Below are positions 11,768 through 24,754 of a stretch of 64,000 nt of DNA, in pieces; positions within the stretch are counted from its first letter, which is position 1, and each line of letters opens with the position of its first letter. The position numbers and the translations under genes were made by a program. Under the pieces are notes generated by a model. The model did no database searches, was not told the DNA's origin, and worked only from the letters and a program-made list of their open reading frames with translations. Source of the stretch: Gnetum montanum (taxonomy: Eukaryota; Streptophyta; Gnetopsida; Gnetales; Gnetaceae); the NCBI GenBank assembly GCA_015680685.1, contig MNCI01011056.1:292814-356813 (forward strand). Reading direction: 5' to 3'.

Positions 11768-12644
11768 TGATGAGCAGTAAGTTACCCCTACACCCAACCA
11801 TACAAATCACAAGTGTTCACATGTAATCCAATCGAATTTCGCAAACTATAATTACTAAGTGAACTAGAGCTAAATAGTGTGTGCATGTTTTTCATTTGTT
11901 GTCTTTCCACTTCCACTCTTGGAATGCAATTGTATGGTTAAGTGTTATTGATGCATATGATTTTTATTTATTTGTGTTTTTATGGAATTACTCACCTAGA
12001 ACAAGAATAAAAATAAGACTGATTGAAAGTAAGAGCAATTAATAGCTAAGTAAGCTAGAGTATAATCTAGCCTAACACAAGTAACCATTCCCACTTCTCA
12101 AACACATCCTGAACTTCATGCGAACACTGCTAGGCTATCAAATGCTAATTATTTCTAAGCTACCAAGTATCACACGTATGCTCGAAGGGGTCACACTTGT
12201 GCATCTTAATAAGTTTCTTGATTAATCAAAATCAAGTACCACATAAATAACATTAATGTAAATTGCATGGAATATAAATTCATAAGAAATAAAATCTCTC
12301 AAGTGCTGCAAGGAATGGATCAAAGAGCTCGTCTTTATTGCCAACAGAATGGTGTCCTTAGGTACATCAATGCTTGAATAAAGATCTGTTCACACTTAGA
12401 CCTACTGTGGGCACTTGGAAAATGTTCTAACTTTCAAATGACAAAATGATAGAGTTTCACTACTTGACTACTAAAAGTATCCTCCAAATTGTGCACTTGG
12501 GCACTATATTTATAGACCTAGGAGTAACCCTACGATATTGAATGTACAATATCACATCTTGGGCTATGATATCACATACCCGATATCATGTACTTGATAT
12601 CATGGCCATCCTGATATCAAAGTGATGAGAAACACAATTTATCA
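11768..12644 (-). repeat. 3' LTR of element B
   Basis: On the minus strand it runs from TGATAAATTGTGTTTCTCAT to ...TGGTTGGGTGTAGGGGTAAC..CTCATCA, with a TATA box in the first quarter. The purine-rich TATGGAGGTA just outside its 5' side serves as polypurine tract. U3 carries several GATATC copies. It pairs with 42293-43167. Confidence 0.88.
12507..12514 (-). promoter_or_regulatory. TATA box of element B 3' LTR
   Basis: TATAAATA within CTATAAATATAGTGCCC on the minus strand. The equivalent box lies at 43030-43037 in the 5' LTR. It fixes the LTR orientation as minus. Confidence 0.7.
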
Positions 12645-15050
12645 TACCTCCATAACTGAATGAAAACTTGTCCTCAAGTACAAAATAAGAGAAGAAATTC
12701 CTTTATAAAATATAACAGGGGATGTAGACTTATTTGACTGACATGCAAAGTGAGACAGAGAAAATAGAGAAATAAAAAAGTGCCCAAGCATACAATATTA
12801 CAATGGTGTATAACATTGGGTATTCATGACAATAGAAAAAAACATCAATGGATCCAAAGGACATCTAAACCCTCTTGGTAATAGAAGAATGAGGGAGAGA
12901 TAGAAGATATCTAGCAATCATGAACAATCTCCTATGAGTGATATGGTTGCATCCTCCTTGGTAATGATAGTCCTACTTCTAGTACATGCTTTCCATTGCA
13001 ATCACATCAAAACCAAGTATTAGTATATATAGTACAACAAATAATGGCTGAGTACCTTATCTCATTGGTGATTTTATCTAGCCAGGTTATGAATGTAATA
13101 GATTGATTGCTTGATATGCTATTAGTGGAAAGACTGATTAATGGCTTAAATAAGAGAAGTGATCCATATAATTCAAAAAAATCTTAACACAAGGAGTACT
13201 AGAAAGAGGGTATTCACAACAATAAAAAGGAGTTCATTACAAACAATTGTGAAAGTATGTACAATTGGATGACATGGATGGGATAAATAAAAAGAATTTG
13301 ATTATAAAAATGTTTAAGGATAAGGAACTTAACTTAATCAAACCAAAAGATATGTAAGTGGGTCCTCCCCAAAGTAGGCACAGGCCTTTTATGCCCTTGC
13401 ATAACTTCAAACTAAGGATTTTGTGGGCACCATGGATGATTAATGATTACAAAAAGTTAAGTACAAAAACCCAAAAGTAACTGACTAAGAAACCTGACAC
13501 ATCAAACTAGAACATTGAATCAAAAAATTAAAAGCATAGATGGATGATAGAGAGAGTGGAATGGAGTTCCTAATTATGGTCACATGTAGCCCCTTGTGGA
13601 GCTTGTGATTAATTGACTTGGTAGGATCCTTTCTCAGTCCAGATCAAAACCAGCCACTTTCAATGACTTCGCATCGACATTCTAGGGCAATTCCATCCCC
13701 TAGGATACAAGAATGCTCCCACAAAACAACCATCATTCTAATTAAAGTGGAGGTAGGAAGTGAAAAAGGGCCTTAGTTAGAGGAAACAGGACAAGTCTTA
13801 TAACTAGTGCCTATACCCTTTTGTTTGGTTTAAGGGGTGTGCTTTGAATTTCCATGTTTTTTTTGAATGGGAACCACACAATGAAAAGACCCATGAATTT
13901 TTGGCATATATTTTATCCAAGTGGTTTGCTTTGAATTCTCATCTCTTCCTTTTCATTTTTTTTCTTTTGTGATGAGGAACACACCATGCAAGGACTTATT
14001 AGACTTCCTATTGTGAAATGACATGGAATAGTGAGAAGCTTAGGAGAACACTCCTACACACAAGAAAACAAAAAATCCCAAAGAATACAACATACCCTTA
14101 AACCCACATCCTATCCAAACCTTTGATTCCTTCCCAATTCTAGAAACTGCACAAGTCACCAATTTATTAAAGTTGCATCAATAAAGAAGAGAATACATGC
14201 TTACAAAATAAGGAAAACCATAGAGTATGTGGATGGGTAGATGATGTGGACTCACTACCTATTACATAAAAAGAAACCATGTCCTAGTCATCAATAACAA
14301 CATTCAAAATCAAAAACCATAGAACAACAATAAAATTACAAATAAATCATACCACCATCAGGTAGTGTATTACCATTGTACCTACCACCTTATTAGCAGA
14401 AAAAGTAAAGAAACACATCAAACACAAGCAACATAACCATAAAAAATAGTAAAAATGTAGACAATAAATATTGAATATATGAACATTGGTGTAAAACAAA
14501 AATAAATAAAAATTAAATAACCTTTAAAATATAAATATGTAAAATAAAGAAGATGAAAAGAAAAAGTTGTAAAACTACAAATGTGAAAAACAAAAAAGTC
14601 AAAAACTAAGTAATCACCTAAGGTGTTAGTATGGGTGGCCATCTTCCCGATGACTAAGTTGGATGAGAGAGATCTGAAAGATTGAGTTTGGTTGTCCATT
14701 TGAAAAGGTGTTTATTGCGTTGGTTGGCTTGCGCTTATGAAAAGGTTTTATTTGTTGAATGTTGACTAGTTACTTTTTGTCTAGGCTATTAGGTTTGTAG
14801 ATCATCATGGCCCCAGATGAAAAAGTATCATCTATGATGTAAGGTCCTTCCAAAAATGTTTAAAATTTGTTTCATTGGGGTACATGTGTAGGATTCGAAT
14901 TGAGAACCTTATCTCTTGGTTGAAACTTGACTTTTTTTATTTTGAGGTCATTGTGTTTCTTGTTGAATGCCTTATTTGTCTCATTAGAAGACAAGGCCAT
15001 TAACTAATTTTTGTCTAGTAAGTTGAGACTCATTAATCATTCTTTTTATG
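12645..15050 (-). repeat. Post-integrase non-coding tract of element B
   Basis: This 2.4 kb between integrase and 3' LTR has no coding sequence. Its distal half matches the tract of element A in reverse orientation. It includes an AT-rich run near 14,430-14,560, a homopolymer stretch near 13,860, and a 600-base stretch next to the LTR that is missing in A because of A's insert. Confidence 0.7.
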
Positions 15051-16071
15051 CTAGACATAGATCTAGGTCAAGGTCATAGGCTGTAGAGAGTGTATGGAGA
15101 TCGGATTGGATGGGCAATGTTTGTAGTTTTCTGTACACAAGCTCATAGGAAGAATATCCTATGGAAAGTTTTGATGTGAAGAGATAGGTCCAAAGGGAAT
15201 CATTTAATTTAGTGCTCTAGTCCCTTTGGTACTTGCTAATGGTACATGTTAAAATTTTTGTAATCTCCTAATTAGTCACCTCAGCTTAACCATTAGCTTG
15301 GGGATGATATGGTGTTGTGAGTTTATGTTCAACCCCCAAGCATTGCATCGACTTCTGAAAACTAGTACCTATAAAATGAGTTCCATTATCAGAAATTGAT
15401 GCATGAGGTACACCAAACCTATTTAGGATGTTTTTTTGTAAAAACCAAGTAGTAGTGGTGGATGTATAGTTAGTGACAACTACTACTTCTACCCACTTGG
15501 TACAATAGTCAAGTATGACTATTATATATGCCTTTCGATTTGATAAAGGTATGATAGAACCCATAAAGTCAATGCCCCAAATATTGAATGGCTTAAGAGG
15601 TTGTATTTATTGTTGTTGCTCCTCCATTCTAGCTATCATTCCACCATTCCTTTGGTAATGATCACAAGTATGGATTAATTGATGTGCATCCTTGAAGATT
15701 GTTGGTCAATAATACCCTACCATGAGGATTTTTATGGTCATGCATCTCACAGCATAATGGCCCCTACAAGGACCTTCATGAGCATCGTAAAGAACATGAA
15801 GTTGATTTGTATTAGGGACACACAAATGTACCAAGCCTTTGGGACAAACCTTATAAAGGATTTTATTAATCTCCATAAAATATTTGACTTGGTGAAAAAA
15901 ACTGTTATTTCTTTCTAGTGTCCAGACCTTGTGGTAATTCTTTCTTGAGTAGATAAGCGAGGATGGTATCATACCATTTTGATTCATTGGGAATTTGTGC
16001 ATTAATAGCACATGCAAGGAGAGATTCATTACGGAATTAGTTAGATAAATGATTCTCTTTCTCCTTGTCAT
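15050..16071 (-). pseudogene. Integrase relic of element B
   Basis: This is the best-kept integrase in the window. The zinc-finger region reads YDAHEGPCRGHYAVRC, then HTCDHYQ. The core has VILDYCTKWVEV (Asp), ISDNGTHFIG (Asp) and HPQANG, a stop, then AEVTN (Glu), giving the full D,D,E triad. Two long open pieces of 121 and 92 codons remain, separated by stops at likely former Gln codons. No chromodomain follows; the frame runs into the non-coding tract. Confidence 0.9.
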
Positions 16072-16081
16072 CCCATATTAG

Positions 16082-16450
16082 TTATGATAAGTGATATGCA
16101 ACCACATTTTCCACACCTTTATGATCTATCATTGTGAGATTGAATTCTTGCAAATTCATGAGCCACCATATGACATGGGGGCTCACTGTTGGTTTGTTCA
16201 TTAAAAATTTGATAGTGCTATGATTTGTGTGCACAAATACTTTGTAGCCAAGCACATAGTACCTAAAATTCTCTAAAGAAAACACCATGGCAATCAACTC
16301 CTTTTCTATGTTGGTGTAGTTCAATTGTGCACCTACAATTCTCTGGCTTTCATAGTGAATGTAATATGGACGTTTTTGATCATCCATCTACATAAGCATT
16401 GCCCCCAAAGCATAATTTGATGCATCGGTCATCACATGAAATGGCTAGAC
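16082..16450 (-). pseudogene. RNase H relic of element B
   Basis: An open stretch of 101 codons reads QKRPYYIHYESQRI, LNYTNIEKELIAMVF (catalytic Glu), YYVLGYKVFVHTNHS and LMNLQEFNLTMIDHKG. The TDHS Asp has become Asn, a change expected from C-to-T decay on the other strand. The first Asp lies just upstream in TDASNYAL, across a stop codon. Confidence 0.87.
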
Positions 16451-16619
16451 CAATCTGGTGCTTGAAGAATTGGAGTTTCAATAAGCTTTTTCTTCAACTA
16501 TTTTTTGCTAATTCACATGTAAGGGTTCAGCTAAATGATGCATCCTTCTTTGTCAATTCTAACAATGACTTGGCGATTTTGGAAAAATTCTCAATGAATC
16601 ATCAGTAGTAGCTAGTATG

Positions 16620-17420
16620 ACAAAGGAATGACTAAACTTCTTTGACTATTTTAGGTTGATGGATTATTCCTTAGATGACCCTTATTTTTTCAGGGTTCAC
16701 CTTAATTCCTACTTTTGAGATGCAATGCCCCAAGAGTATGTCTTCCTAGACCATAAGATGACTCTTTTTACAATTAAGTCGGAGGTTTATTTCAACACTT
16801 ACTCAAGATAGTCTAGGACTTGCTAGAACATAGCTCCGTAGGTGGAAAAATCATCCATAAAAACTTCTACCCTGCTACCGATCTACTATTGGAAAATGCT
16901 AAGAACTAATCATTGAAATGTGGCTAGGGCATTGCATAGACCAAATGGCATCTATCAGTAAGCAAAAGTCCCCCAATGACTTATGAAAGTTGTATTTTCC
17001 TGGTCCTCTAGTGTAATCCAAATGTTATTATAGCCACTATAACCATCAAGAAAGTTGTAATAGCCATGCCCTAAAATGATGTCCAACACTTGGTTGATGA
17101 AAGGGAACAAAAAATAATCCTTGAAATTTTCCATGTTAAGTAGTAAAAAATCAATGCACATCTACCATTTTCCTTATTTATTTGGTACGATCATGAGTGA
17201 ACTGACCCACTCACTATCTATGATAGGGTAGGTGAATCTTGCTTTGAGGAGTTGTTCATCCTCCTCTTTGATAATCTATTTTAACTTGGGATTTAAATGT
17301 TGTTGTAGCTATTATTTTGTCTTGAAAATAGGGTTAGTGTATATTTGGTTTTGGAATATTCTTGGATTTGTTCTAGTGAGTTTGGAATATGACCAAGTGA
17401 AGGCTGCTAACCATTTTTCC
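16620..17420 (-). pseudogene. Reverse transcriptase relic of element B
   Basis: Blocks seen on the minus strand are MCIDFLLLNMENFKDYFL, FPFINQVLDIILGHGYYNFL, DGYSGYNNIWI and SHWGTFAY. The YxDD box follows near 16,855 as FMDDFSTYG with both Asp residues kept, then a decayed connection domain. Stops break it into pieces of 70 codons or less. Confidence 0.85.
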
Positions 17421-17759
17421 ATAAATTTTACCAATTTTCTCTTCTATTCTATAGCAAGCTTGGCATTAATAATAACCGACCTTCCATTTTTCAAAAAATA
17501 TGTACTCCATTCCAACTAGTAGCATCTTCAATTTAAGAGGCTCTTATTTAAAATTTTCAAGAATTTTGAACTCATCCCAATTGACATCATCATTCATTCC
17601 TTCAGAGAGCTAGTGATGAACTTGTTGGAGTTCATCCGTACTTGCAACATACTTGTACATTAGGCCCTCTGCCAGTTCCATGCATAATGTATTGCTACTA
17701 GAATTAGCTGTCAGCCACTAGGTGCCTTCTTTTTTTGTGGCTACTACATATAGACACCT

Positions 17760-18182
17760 CTGGATATCAACTTTTGGTGCATACTAATTGCATGAAAAGA
17801 TAGATGTTTTCTTTACTGACCATAACCACCCACAAATGGTGATGATGATGTCTTCAACCAACCCCAATGAAATAGTGATGGATTGGTCTACCAGTTCCAA
17901 CCAAATGTTGCTCTTTTTCAAAGGAGGAAGGTTCCACATTGTGTACATCTAATGGGAGATCAAATTAACACCGGAACTAGAGTTAAGAAGAGCTTTTCAA
18001 GGCTCATTCCTAGCAATTTCCAAGTAAACTAGGGGACTCCTAGAATTAGCTAATTTTTTGGGTAGGTCATCAACTCAAATCCAATTGAATATAGCATGTG
18101 TCAACATTACAATATAGATTCAAGAGGGATTTTTATTTGAAGGAGACTTGGATAAAGAGGAGAAAGGGAAAGGTGGAGTAGG
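17760..18182 (-). pseudogene. Protease relic of element B, cut off from its gag
   Basis: Minus-strand reading gives SRSPLVYLEIARNEP, then ALLNSSSGVNLISH and WNLPPLKKSNIWLELVDQSI, parallel to the proteases of A and D. The catalytic Asp is Asn here (LLNSSS). The upstream side ends exactly at the left LTR of element C. The preceding gag codons are found 21.6 kb away, beyond 39753. Confidence 0.82.
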
Positions 18183-20392
18183 TGAAACACCATAAATTTT
18201 GGGACTCTCATGATCTAGCAATCTCAAAACGTGGGCAAGGTCTCCGCAAGCATGGTGACACATTGGACCATGTAGAAAATATCCTTTGTGACACAGTCAA
18301 CATGGCATCCAACCACAAGGCCAGTTTGCATGAAAGAGCCACTAGAAGTAGACCACACAGTCTGGAAAAATTTCTATTGCATGGGTTGACATGCAAGCTA
18401 CACCCTCTAGATCACCCAGCTTAACACTTGACCCAGCTGATGATCTACCTATAGACCATGCTAGGAGCTATTGAAGGTTTTTAGGATGAATGAAATAGTT
18501 TAGCAAGTTTTCTAACTACAAGACCTGCTATGCTGCATAGCGTAGCAAGCCTTGGGAAGACTCATTGCATTCAAAAGATGTAGATTGACAACAATTCAGT
18601 CCTTTAAGATATCTACCCCACTTCATTGTTGATGCATGAGCAACATGACATAGCAAAAATGTGGCAAATTTTGTTAGAAATCCTCTTCACTCAAGTGCTA
18701 CACTGTGCTATGCTATGTAGCATAGTAGAGATGCACTCTATAGATACTCCTACTCAGATGGCTCTAATGGTGTAGGCACATTTTCCCATGCTTAAACCAT
18801 CAAACATGTTTGCTCTACTGACATGTCATGACATGGCTGATATCCAGTGACCAAACATTTGCAAGATTAAGTCAAAATCCAAGCCAAACTGGGTTCTATG
18901 TTATGCTATGCTATGTAGCATAGCACAGCATAGCATAGCATAGCAAGGACAAAATGTACAAAGGTCCTCTACCAAGTGGTTTCAACAAGAATATTGCACT
19001 TGGTCACACTTTGACCTCCAAGACTAACTATCCCACTTTAACTGTAGGCTTCAAGCAAAGTTTCTTGACAAAGCATTGCAAGATCATACGAGGATGCATG
19101 TCATATTGGCTGCTACACTCTGCTACCCTGTACAGCATAGCATGGAGTAGTGAGAATGCAAAACACCAAAGTGTTCCAAGGATGAACCTAGTAGGTTCCA
19201 CGACCTTTCAGCATGAAAGATAGGGTTGTAGTTACTTGCCTAGCTAGGTCTCAAACAGGTATTTTTGGCTTTTAGGCAAGATTTCTTTCAAGACCAGTAG
19301 CTATGCTATGCAGCATAGCACAGTGTAGCGTGCGAGTGCCTATGCTATGCCAATATGCTAGGTAGCGTAATTAGCATAACACTTGCATGGGAGCCTCAAG
19401 ACATCTTCAGTTAGCTTCAAAAACTTTTGGCAACACTTACTTTCATCTTGACATGTCTTCAAAGGATAAAATTAGCAGGCTTTCTTTGTTTTGCACTCCC
19501 TAACTATCCCCAAAGTTGTCCCTATTCTTTGCCTTGCTCTCCAGAGCAAGGAAGATGTAGTCCTAGTGCACAGGCTCCACTTTGCATGCATTGTTGGCAG
19601 TTTTCTTATAACAAACATGATAGCTCACTAGACTCTGGCACATGTAGCTAGAACAGTATGGTCACGGCATAGTAGGTTTCACAACCAACATCACACAACA
19701 TCATGGCATTGTCATGTTTGAACTCTATGGAACCCAGGACACATGACATCCAAACCACATTTTTCTCCTACTCCTGGCTCTATAAATACCTCGGAAAACA
19801 ATGTTCAAAGGGTTGGCTTTTGGCATGGTTGGCTTTTGGACTCATATTTCTTGTGGCTAGCTTCTAGCATTTTTAATGTGGTTATCTTTTGAGCATGTTT
19901 GGAAATCTAGAATTTTGGCTTTCTAGCAATTAGCTATGACAAGGAGACTAGCAAGAAAAAGGCTCTTGTTAGTAATCTATTCATAGCAATTCAAGGACCT
20001 GTGTCAATATTACTTCATTACAAGTTGTGCCTATTCACACTGCCATCTATTGTACATCTTCTTTAGTCAAGCAAAGATCAAATTCCATGATCTTAGGGTG
20101 ATCCACTTTCTCACCTACGTCTTCTTCACTTTGTTTTGTTATTTTCATATTTTGCATTATTCTGAATCAATTTACATTTATTGCACATAGCATCAATGTG
20201 CATACAACATATTTAAAACCACCATTTATAGAAGGTTATTGTACAGTGATTAAGTCCCTATCTGATCCATCAGACCGTTCAAGGCATCCCACATCTATTT
20301 ACATCTAGCATGGCCCTCACATGGATTTGGGGTTAGGCTGTACACTTAGTGACCTCTCGGTGTTCTACCCATTGATGTTTTTTGTCGCTACA
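18183..20392 (+). repeat. 5' LTR of element C
   Basis: It matches 37599-39753 over its whole length with transitions and small indels. It contains a TATA box at 19781 and five or more clusters of the GCTATGC/GCATAGC motif (near 18535, 18705, 18910, 19125, 19310). Plus-strand ORFs inside it, up to 89 codons, show no protein-like pattern and are shared only with the other LTR. Confidence 0.9.
19781..19788 (+). promoter_or_regulatory. TATA box of element C 5' LTR
   Basis: TATAAATA in the context GGCTCTATAAATACC, conserved at 39144-39151 in the other LTR. It gives a plus-strand promoter in agreement with the coding direction. Confidence 0.75.
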
Positions 20393-20399
20393 ATTTATT

Positions 20400-20418
20400 T
20401 GGCACTAGAAGGAGGGCC
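20400..20418 (+). promoter_or_regulatory. Primer binding site of element C
   Basis: TGGCACTAGAAGGAGGGCC starts eight bases after the LTR end. TGG at the start is expected for pairing with a tRNA 3' CCA. It is clearly different from the sites of B and D. I do not assign the tRNA. Confidence 0.6.
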
Positions 20419-20740
20419 TTTTGGTGTCCTTTTGTAGTATCACAGGTAATCCTACACACTGTCTATACCCTGTCACCTACTAGTGTAGACGTGACACCCT
20501 TGCGGTTGTCTACGCACCATGTGGTGTAGATTGGTCACAATGATAGTTCCCCTGGGACCTAGCAAACTAAAAGCCTCCAACCATTTACTATACTATGTTT
20601 ACTCTATTTATTGCCCCATGCTGCCTACACTTCATGCAACATAGCAAACCTTCTAGCGTAACACTCCTGCATAGTGTAGTAGGTGTAACTCCCCAGAGTA
20701 TCCAATTTCAGTTTCTCTCTTTTACAGTTTCCATCTTACG

Positions 20741-21215
20741 ATAGAAGATGATTCCTACAACCATTGCCACCACCACCTCGAACTTGGAGGTTTTCTACTC
20801 GCTCCAAAACATGATAGGTCCCAAGTGATTGCTCAACCTAATGCTGGTACCATGTCAATCCCTTAGACTATAGCACCTATCACCCGAGCGCTTGGCACAA
20901 GACATAGAGCAATATGATTTTCTCTGTGAAAAAGTCTAGGAAAATCTACCCTTGGATTGCTAGGAACTCAAGGACAAATGTAACTTTGAGTTCCTACACT
21001 AGAATGAGAGGGAGTTCATCCCAACCCCTGATATCACCATCTTGTTGATTGAAACATATCAATGGATCTTAGACCAGTTGATTCTAGTTAGTAGGCCCAG
21101 AGAATGGGACACAATGTCTCATTACAACAAAGAGTTCTAGGATAGATATGCAAACTTGGACTCCCACTCTAAAGGTGTTGGCCAAACCTATGCTATAATT
21201 ATTCCTCCCACCATT
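20741..21215 (+). pseudogene. N-terminal ORF/gag leader relic of element C
   Basis: A plus-strand frame with five or six TAG/TAA interruptions keeps a protein-like stretch: SPERLAQDIEQYDFLCEKV, NEREFIPTPDITILLIETYQ, REWDTMSHYNKEF. The interruptions fall where CAG, CAA or TGG would fit. It may be the N-terminus of Gag or the separate leader ORF that some Tat elements carry. No known motif was recognised. Confidence 0.4.
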
Positions 21216-23160
21216 ATCTTTTGGTCAAAACTACTCTTTGCTTCTACCTCCTTCATGGTTACGACAACCCCGCCACAACCCACATCTTTTTCAACCATGG
21301 GTAGCCATCCTGTACATTGAACGTACCAGAAAGTGGGCCCTTCAACTTCTTTCCCTATCACCCTTCCTTCCCAATCTACACCAACATCGTATCCAACATC
21401 AGTCATGGTTATGTTTCCATACGTCCATACTTTTTCCATGTCATAGTTGCATGTAAGCTTTGCCCCTGGTCCCTCTTCTACGCCCATCCCACCACCAGTA
21501 GCTAACCCAGTCTCAACCGCATGGTGGGCACCGACCACTTCTTTCCCTACTACCCAACCTTCACTAATGTCACACTACCTACAATCCCAAGCACGCTAGC
21601 TTCCACACATAGTACAACCAAGAATAAGGCTATGGGCCACCCTACCAATCAGGCAAACTACCAACCCCATAGTGCCACCAATAGTCATTGCCCCAACAAC
21701 ACAACCCTCTGGGTGGTGGACCACCCAAGTAGCACCACTTGCTGGAGCAGCTCCAACAATGCCCCCACATGGGATAGGCTACCACCCCAACAACATCACA
21801 TCTTATGGCTGCTCAAGTAGCCTTGCAACACCTTGGAACATCTTCAAGTCTAGATCAAGCTTTCCAACTTATCCAAACCATAATTGAACAAATCAAGCTC
21901 AAAGTCATCGGTCCTAACACTATACAGGTCATGGAATTTTACCATAACAACCCTATCAGCCCAGCTATGCCTATCCTCATGTTTTCCCCTAGGGTGCCAC
22001 TTCCCCAATTTACAAAATATAATGGAGAGGTTGATCCCAATGCACATTTGGTAACATTTAGATCTAAATNATGTCCTTGACAAGTAAAGCTCTAGATTGG
22101 TACCACGCACTCTCACATGCCTCCATTTCCACCCTAGAAGAGCTATTAAGCCAATTCATGACCCACTTGAAATAGAACCTAAAACCAAAGTTCACATTGG
22201 ATTAGCTCATGGGTGTCAAGCAGGACCCATTGGAATTTTTGTAGAGATTCATACAATGGTGGAGCACCACCTTGAATGAGATATGTGAGCCTATCGCTTA
22301 GGCCCACTTCTTGAAAATATTCAAGGGAGCAAGAAATGGCTTCATCAAGTCTAAGCTCTATTACCTGGCTCCACGCTCTCTTAGTCAAGCCTTTGCTTAG
22401 ACCAAGAGCATCCAAGATGCAGCCAAAGCTAGCAAAGATCCAACCTATGTTACATACAAAAACACACACATCAAAAAGGATAAAGAAAAGGACAAGGTTG
22501 TAACAACCATAGTGGTTGTTGTGGCCAACAAGAACAAGCCCAACAATAAGAACAACAAGAAGTTAGCCACAGTATCCAATGCCACACCTACTTCAAGTAG
22601 CATTGGTCAACCCTCAACATCAACATCTACAATTTCAACTCATTCTAGGCCCAACTTTGAGCACAAGGAATGATCTAAGTATACTCCCTTAACTATTAAA
22701 CCTTCAAAATTCTTGAAGAAAATTTTCAGAGCTGGGTGTATATAGCATAAGTGGATATTAGAGGAAGTAGTCTAACATCATCAATTGTACTATGAACTTC
22801 ATAAGAACCCCTCCTTGGCCATGCCCAATGAGCTACTAGTTCCTAACAATTTTAGGCTAGAATGGTTTTGTGACTACCATCAACTCTGCAAGCATGATAA
22901 AAATTATTGTCTAGCACTAAAAGATGACATTCAATGGATGATTGATCAGAAAAAATTGGTCTTGGATGAAAGCAGTCCTGTCCGCACCGAGAATCAATCA
23001 ATGCATGTTTATGAAGACTCCCTAAATGCCAGCAATGTGAGGTATACCATCAACATCATTGGAATTGATAATAATCCAAAACCACCACAACAACCATTTT
23101 TGATGTGTGTGCCTCCTCGTAATGTAGCAAACTCGACAATAATAAGAATAATGTCATAAC
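21216..23160 (+). pseudogene. Gag relic of element C
   Basis: After a low-complexity Pro/Thr/His-rich region, a retrotransposon gag core appears: SPRVPLPQFTKYNGEVDPNA, DWYHALSHAS in the next frame, then LEELLSQFMTHL-like residues. Downstream lies a Lys/Asn-rich stretch (DKEKDKVV, KPNNKNNKK). A zinc-finger-like FCDYHQLCKHDKNYCLALKD with DIQWMIDQKKL follows, matching the C-x-Y-H...H...C-x-x-L-K pattern of Tat gag proteins, with the usual Gly-His now Lys-His. A single N at 22070 and several shifts break the frame. Confidence 0.75.
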
Positions 23161-23879
23161 AACCATTTTTCTTTAAGGTTCCTCAAACATCTGCCCCTAC
23201 ACCCTTTGTACTCAAAGTTATGCCACCACCTATGCCAACTCAACAACCATTCATCATTAAGATGCCAAAACATTCAAGCACCTCTACCCCACAAAGTCAA
23301 GCAACAAAAATGACACCATAGCCTCCCCACTCAAAAAAATAGGAAGAGCATTTAGCAGACAAGATGGCTAAGGAATGCACTATGTTAGGTGTCCCCAAGC
23401 CTACTCCCTTGGTCTTAAAGGTCATGGCTCCTTCATTATCAACAACCAATAATAATGCACACATGTAATCATCACCTTCTTACCCGAGAAAGCCTAATTC
23501 TCAACTTGAAATTGCATCCCCCCCTCGGAAGATGTGTCTCCTAGGATGAATGGAGGAGGAAAGGGGTAACAAACAACAAGATGGTAGGTAGGATCTTCTC
23601 AACATCCTTACCCAAGTTAAATAGGCTCTAAAATAGAAAAATACAACTTTAAGCTTGTATGACTTAGTAATGACATCTACTATGCACTGTGAGGCCATGG
23701 TTCGCATGTTAATGTCCATTCTGGTTGACGAAAACATGTCAACCAAGGAGAAAGTAATCCATGTTGTCATGCTTTCCTCTACAGTCAAGGAACCATGGCC
23801 AGCTCAGCTAACAGTTCATGATGAGTCCATTAAGGATGACACTGAAAAGGGTTAGGTGATAATAACACCCATGTTCATC
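23161..23879 (+). other. Gag-protease linker of element C
   Basis: Low-complexity Pro/Gln/Met-rich coding remains (PQQPFLMCVPP, then MPPPMPTQQPF-like runs) cross stop codons, followed by VKEPWPAQLTVHDESIKDDT before the protease. It probably encoded the flexible linker of the polyprotein. Confidence 0.4.
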
Positions 23880-24467
23880 ATAATTCGGGTTGGCTAATAA
23901 AAGATCCGAAGGGTACACATTGATAATGGGGCTACTACAAATGTCATTCCATTTCCCATAGTGGAAAAACTAGGTTTGATTGATCAAATCAAGCCCACGA
24001 CAATTTCATGCCTAAAATTGTTCAACAGAGTGCACATAGTAGTAAAGGGAACTATCCACATTAACTTTGTGGTAGGGGAATAGTTCCCCACAAGTGTGGT
24101 GTTCATTGTGGTAGAAGAGATGCCTGGGTTCAACCTAATCTTGGGGAGGTTATAGTTAGCCCAATTAACGGTTGTCTCTTCACCCATACATCAGGAGATC
24201 CACGTACCCTATGGAGGAGGGGAAGTGGTAATCCACAACGATGAAGTGGCTCCCCAAGCCATAAATAACGTAGGAGTGGAGCAAGGTTTAGAGATTAAAA
24301 TCTCTGAAAACTAAGCCCTTGTTCAAACTAAAACACTTGAATAGGCTAAAACCAGTCCAAACAAAGAAACAACATGGGCTAAGTTGCCATTTCAAGCTGC
24401 AAATGATAACATAGAGGAGTACCAATGCAGGTTCACCTGGTCCTACACCTCACCCAATCCATGTCAG
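23880..24467 (+). pseudogene. Protease relic of element C, ending at a candidate splice donor
   Basis: The active-site block reads VHIDNGATTNVIPF (D-N-G-A in place of D-S-G-A) followed by VEEMPGFNLILGR, the second signature of Tat-type proteases. The frame continues through VVIHNDEVAPQAINN to ITEY-type residues NIEEYQCRFTWSYTSPNPCQ with two stops, and ends on CAG before GTTAGG. The same frame resumes after the acceptor at 32369, which supports splicing. Its catalytic Asp is intact. Confidence 0.8.
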
Positions 24468-24529
24468 GTTAGGAAACAACTACATAATTAAAATTTTCCA
24501 TACTTCCAATGGTATATGCTACCTTTACA

Positions 24530-24750
24530 TTCACTTTGTTGTATACATAATTCATGTGTTTATATCTAGTTCATTGTATTCACATTTTCTTTTACATTAA
24601 GTCTATTGCTTGCGTAATTTACATTTCCCACATTAAGTCCACTGTGTGCATCATTTACATTTCACGATGAATTCACTGTTTACATTAAGTCAACTATTTA
24701 CTAATTTGCATTTTACATTGAGCTTGCTTGCTGCATTACCCTTGTCACCA
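24530..24750. repeat. Short tandem repeat, TTTACATTAAGTC type
   Basis: Four or five imperfect units of about 45-50 bp built on TTTACATTAAGTC(C/T)AC(T) and TTGCAT/TCATTTACATTT. It lies just inside the putative intron. Confidence 0.6.
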
Positions 24751-24754
24751 ATAC

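Noticed and set aside
18182-19651. Several plus- and minus-strand ORFs of 60-90 codons within the 5' LTR of element C
   Set aside because: They lie in LTR sequence, are only partly kept in the other LTR, and show no protein pattern.
21188-21538. 116-codon minus-strand ORF rich in Gly/Val/Glu
   Set aside because: It is the shadow of the Pro/His/Thr-rich gag leader of element C on the plus strand; no motif and no gene context of its own.
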